The position numbers and the translations under genes were made by a program. Shown here one piece after another: positions 7,794 to 10,299 of a stretch of 10,299 bases of DNA. This stretch comes from Phoronis ovalis (taxonomy: Eukaryota; Phoronida; Phoronidae), in assembly GCA_028565635.1 (NCBI GenBank), contig JAOXYB010065378.1, positions 1 through 10,299 on the forward strand, read 5' to 3'. The notes beneath the pieces are model-generated. The model was not told the origin of the DNA, did no database searches, and worked only from the letters and a program-made list of their open reading frames with translations. The first letter of the stretch is position 1, and each line of letters begins with the position of its first letter.

Positions 7794-8161
7794 TATAAAT
7801 GATGCATCATCAGGATTAATTGCGTTAATCAGCTAGCAATTTATCACCCATGGTTAAAAACTGAATGTCCCTAACTTAAAAACTATATTACCATTAAACA
7901 TAGATAATATCTACAAGCCAAATATGCGACTTTTCACACGAAGAACATGGAAGAGACAGGTTCATGATGAGTAATTCACTATAGCTTCAGCTATAATCCA
8001 GTTAAATTAAAAATTATCAATAGCTACCTTATTGCTACCTCATATATATGTACATTTTTTTGTAGCTTTGATTTTTTCTTGAACATTTAATTGCAATTTA
8101 GTGAAAAAACCTGTTTAACATTAATTTTTTTATTTTAAAACGTTTTTTATTGTGATTACAG

Positions 8162-8497
8162 GTGTTTCCGTGACAGCAAATGTGGGTGCTAATGCTCAGA
8201 TTAATTTCTCTTTTATGCTGCCTTCGTCTGGGACTACATCGTATGTATTTGATTGGAAAAAAGACGCTTCTCTAGTTTACGCTGCTACTTATAATTTTGC
8301 CGGTATCGAAATGCAGTCATATGCAGTAAATTATTTTATCAATCGAAACATATCTGCTACATTCAATGTCAATGGAAATACTTCGTTAATCATTGGTAAC
8401 ATTGAAACCTGTGATGCTGGACAATATTCATTTCATATGGAATATTACGATGGTGCACACAAAAATATAACATATGACGAGGATTTGATAATTATAG
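8162..8497 (+). CDS. Internal exon: V-like immunoglobulin domain lacking the canonical disulfide
   Basis: This symmetric 1-1 exon of 336 bases (112 codons) follows acceptor TTGTGATTACAG and is followed by donor GTAAGT (8498-8503). Taking the split first codon as residue 1, the Ig V-set landmarks are in order: B-strand INFSF (14-18), core Trp in VFDWKKD (W32), D/E-strand region around NRNISATF, then TSLIIGNIETCDAGQYSF (74-91), matching the L-x-I-x-x-(V/I)-x-x-x-D-x-G-x-Y-x-C pattern. Phe18 and Phe91 occupy the positions of the two conserved cysteines. The only Cys is residue 84, just before the Asp. Four N-glycosylation sequons (N15, N63, N73, N102) suggest an extracellular, glycosylated domain. 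It is likely part of a secreted or membrane receptor whose other exons lie outside the window. Ligand unknown. Cys-less V domains are known in the vertebrate SLAM/CD2 family; the similarity may be convergent. Confidence 0.82.
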
Positions 8498-8503
8498 GTA
8501 AGT
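8498..8503 (+). promoter_or_regulatory. Splice donor of the Ig exon
   Basis: TATAG followed by GTAAGT is a near-perfect metazoan 5' splice site. The in-frame TAG inside it (8503-8505) would end translation only if the intron were retained, giving a truncated one-domain product. Confidence 0.8.
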
Positions 8504-8945
8504 AGAAGCGATGGATTTACTATTAAATTTCTTGTTTATGTTATTCCGAATAATCAATCACAGCAGAGATTTGGATGTCATTTGTTGCAAATTTAAAGTA
8601 TAGTCATTCAAAGTTAAATCCATCTCGGGAATACATCATTACTGCAAAACGAAATGTTTCCCGTGTAATTACCTTTTGTTGTTTCTAAATATTTAATTAT
8701 ACTCTGTGATTAACCCTGTCTCTGTCACTCTTGCTGTCACACCGACGATGTTAAGAATTATTTCCAATGAGACAACACGTGTGCAAACAATAAAATAAAA
8801 CAGTCAATAGGTTGCTTGTGAAATTAATTTTGACTTTCACATGAAACATTATTTATATATGTATATTACACATGTCCTCATCATGGTTAAAACTGCTGCA
8901 TTTGTGAATCGATGTAAGTAGCTTTTGTGAAAATACGTGAAAATT

Positions 8946-8977
8946 GCTATATGAACAGCACGCTATATGAACAGCAC
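8946..8977. repeat. Perfect 16-bp tandem duplication
   Basis: GCTATATGAACAGCAC occurs twice with no gap and no mismatch (8946-8961 and 8962-8977). It is a recent local duplication inside the presumed intron. Confidence 0.95.
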
Positions 8978-9079
8978 ACCTATTTTAGGATGTTGTTAGA
9001 TAATTCGATCATCATTATTTAGCTTGAAACCACGTTTATGGAAGGGGGTAATTCAGGATCTCTCCAATGGCGTAGCGGT

Positions 9080-9235
9080 ATAATAGTCGTAGACGACACC
9101 CTTAAATTGACAGTGATCATCCAACATATGTAATTAAATGATGAATACATGACTCTCTCGGGAGCAATATTAGTTGTAGATTTCGATTACAACGCTAACT
9201 GTCGTAGATGACTCCTTTTAAAAGTGACCTATAGA
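9080..9235. repeat. Loosely repeated GTCGTAGA segments
   Basis: Related strings occur around 9087 (AGTCGTAGACGACACCCTT), 9170 (TAGTTGTAGATTTCG) and 9199 (TGTCGTAGATGACTCCTTTT). The first and last continue with similar TTAAA...GTGA sequence. A TGACTC...TCTCG string recurs near 9151 and 9360. Identity is low, so this may be an old decayed tandem repeat or coincidence. Confidence 0.3.
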
Positions 9236-10038
9236 ATACTCTAACGACTGCTTTTGAAATGTTCTGCTTCCACTGAATAGTAAAAATGACTGCAGTTTTA
9301 TAAGAGTGCAGGCGCTTTCGTTAAGAGACATTTGATACAGACCCGATGGAAAATATGAGTGACTCCTTTCTCGAGGAATTCAGCACAATTATCTAAGCTA
9401 TTCTTTTTTAATATCTTCAGTAATATTGTATTTAACAAAAATGCTCTTTTGAGAGTCCTGACCAAGCCAAGGCAAAATGTTATTGTGGTAAATGACGTAG
9501 CTTTTTTATTTCATTACGCAAAATCAACATTTTAAATAATTTTTCAGCAACCAACATTGATACATTTTAAATGTTATCCGTACGGTTCTACTATAAGCAT
9601 ACTGCAGGTCGCAGTAGTCATATTTTTTTTATCCCAGTCGCATATATTTGATTCTACATATACAATGACCCGATTATTTATATATGTTAAGTGATTTTGT
9701 AAGTAGCAATTGTTGTAATCGTGCCATTGCAAGGATTAATATTTAAGGAGATGATTTAGAATTATAAGGTTTACATTAAAAGTGCCACAGACATTGAGAA
9801 CTATAAATAATGTCCTCCCCGCGAAAATGTTATTATATGTTAATACCTGCGCTGTATTATATGGTATGCATTCTGCTATAAAATTGTAGTCCTTGAATTG
9901 CAATCCAACTTTGCATGATCTAGGCCAACGCTCATTTCCTTTGTAGTGGGCGTGACATACTGTATTGAAGAAGGGAATAAAACTATATACTAGAGTAATC
10001 TAGCCAGCAAACTTTTTTATATAGTTTTGCGTCATAAT

Positions 10039-10074
10039 AAGTGATACCAATCACTTAACATGTTTTAAAACATG
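10039..10074. repeat. Adjacent hairpin and 16-bp perfect palindrome
   Basis: AAGTGAT (10039-10045) and ATCACTT (10050-10056) form a perfect 7-bp stem with a 4-base loop. Two bases later CATGTTTTAAAACATG (10059-10074) is a perfect 16-bp palindrome. Two strong inverted repeats so close together may mark the end of a small non-autonomous transposon, but no matching terminal repeat or target-site duplication was identified. Confidence 0.7.
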
Positions 10075-10140
10075 ACAGGAGCTACTACAATGTAGATGTA
10101 GTTGCTGATAATACTGGGATATCTGTGAGTAGGAGGGTGC

Positions 10141-10299
10141 CCCCTATGGCACATTTTGCACCGGTTGACCCGTACTGGTTGACCCTAACACAAGACGGCG
10201 CTACCAAATGACGTCACAGGTCAAAGGTTAAAGGTCACGATCTTTTGTATAAATTTCGTTAGAGGGCATTAGTGTATAGTTATTGACGTCACAGGTCAC
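10141..10299. repeat. Edge of a repeat rich in TGACGTCA and AGGTCA motifs
   Basis: The 15-base string TGACGTCACAGGTCA occurs at 10209-10223 and again at 10284-10298, 75 bases apart, the second copy running into the window end. The first copy continues as three half-sites with one-base spacers (AGGTCA, AGGTTA, AGGTCA, 10218-10237). GGTTGACCC occurs twice at 10163-10171 and 10177-10185. TGACGTCA is the CREB/ATF-type palindrome and spaced AGGTCA is a nuclear-receptor half-site pattern, but repetition at the window edge suggests a dispersed or tandem repeat family first, with regulatory use only possible. Confidence 0.6.

Larger units (their letters stand above)
5497..8161. other. Long stretch without supported gene, ending in the Ig-exon acceptor
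   Basis: No exon here is convincing. Small items seen: a 34-codon ATG frame with four Cys at 6351-6455; a 14-base match (6530-6543) to part of the membrane-anchor exon; an 11-bp tandem pair TATACAGGATA at 7772-7793; a 12-bp palindrome ATGATGCATCAT at 7799-7810 next to the GATTAA/TTAATC stem at 7814-7830; and a 7-bp-stem hairpin TATAGCT-TC-AGCTATA at 7980-7995. The last 80 bases become T-rich and end TTATTGTGATTACAG, the acceptor of the Ig exon. It is probably intergenic DNA plus the first intron of the second receptor gene. Confidence 0.5.
8504..10140 (+). other. Presumed intron downstream of the Ig exon
   Basis: No further exon is recognised in any forward frame, so this is read as intron of the second receptor gene. 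It contains a 16-bp tandem pair (8946-8977), a group of loosely similar segments sharing GTCGTAGA/GTTGTAGA and TGACTC around 9080-9380, and a hairpin/palindrome pair (10039-10074). The expected next exons (further Ig domains, membrane anchor) would lie to the right of the window. Confidence 0.5.

Noticed and set aside
7791-7800. TATATAAA string considered as a TATA box for the gene containing the Ig exon.
   Set aside because: No ATG with a usable signal peptide and phase-1 donor lies between it and 8162, and such strings are common in A+T-rich DNA.
9062-9110. Segment with short G/C-rich arms considered as a tRNA or tRNA-derived SINE head.
   Set aside because: No B-box of the GGTTCGANNCC type and no cloverleaf-compatible arms were found.

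Overview
The window looks like animal nuclear DNA, most plausibly from a mollusc such as a bivalve. It is strongly A+T-rich, mostly non-coding, dotted with satellite-like repeats, and carries isolated exons with GT-AG splice signals instead of continuous bacterial-type genes. The animal assignment follows from the splice signals and the Ig-superfamily exons. The bivalve assignment is inference only; no species is claimed.

Two exons, both on the + strand, are well supported. At 2311-3149 is a terminal exon encoding a short extracellular stem, one transmembrane helix and a cytoplasmic tail of about 240 residues rich in Ser/Thr. It is followed by a stop codon and an AATAAA signal. At 8162-8497 is an exon encoding one V-like immunoglobulin domain, flanked by a clean acceptor and a GTAAGT donor. 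Both exons are entered in phase 1, and the Ig exon also leaves in phase 1, so the two exon types are compatible parts of one receptor design (signal peptide, Ig domain(s), membrane anchor, tail). The membrane-anchor exon lies 5' of the Ig exon, so the simplest reading is two neighbouring genes in the same orientation: the 3' end of one receptor gene on the left, and an internal exon of a second gene whose remaining exons lie to the right. The Ig domain is unusual because both positions that normally hold the intradomain cysteines are phenylalanine.

Layout: 1-62 TG/TA microsatellite; 63-790 non-coding with one weak signal-peptide-like ORF; 791-1180 a 19-unit, 20/22-bp minisatellite with an exact 102-bp higher-order duplication; 1263-1880 two diverged direct copies of a roughly 280-bp sequence; 1935-2066 a GAATCT/GATTCT array; 2311-3149 the transmembrane/tail exon and its 3' UTR; 3310-8161 mostly featureless intergenic or intronic DNA with several weak exon candidates (3450-3571 is the best); 8162-8497 the Ig exon; 8498-10299 presumed intron with small duplications, a hairpin pair and, at the right edge, the start of a repeat rich in TGACGTCA and AGGTCA motifs.

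No rRNA, tRNA, CRISPR, viral gene or transposase was recognised. Statements about splicing, gene boundaries and receptor role are predictions from sequence; RNA evidence is needed to settle them.
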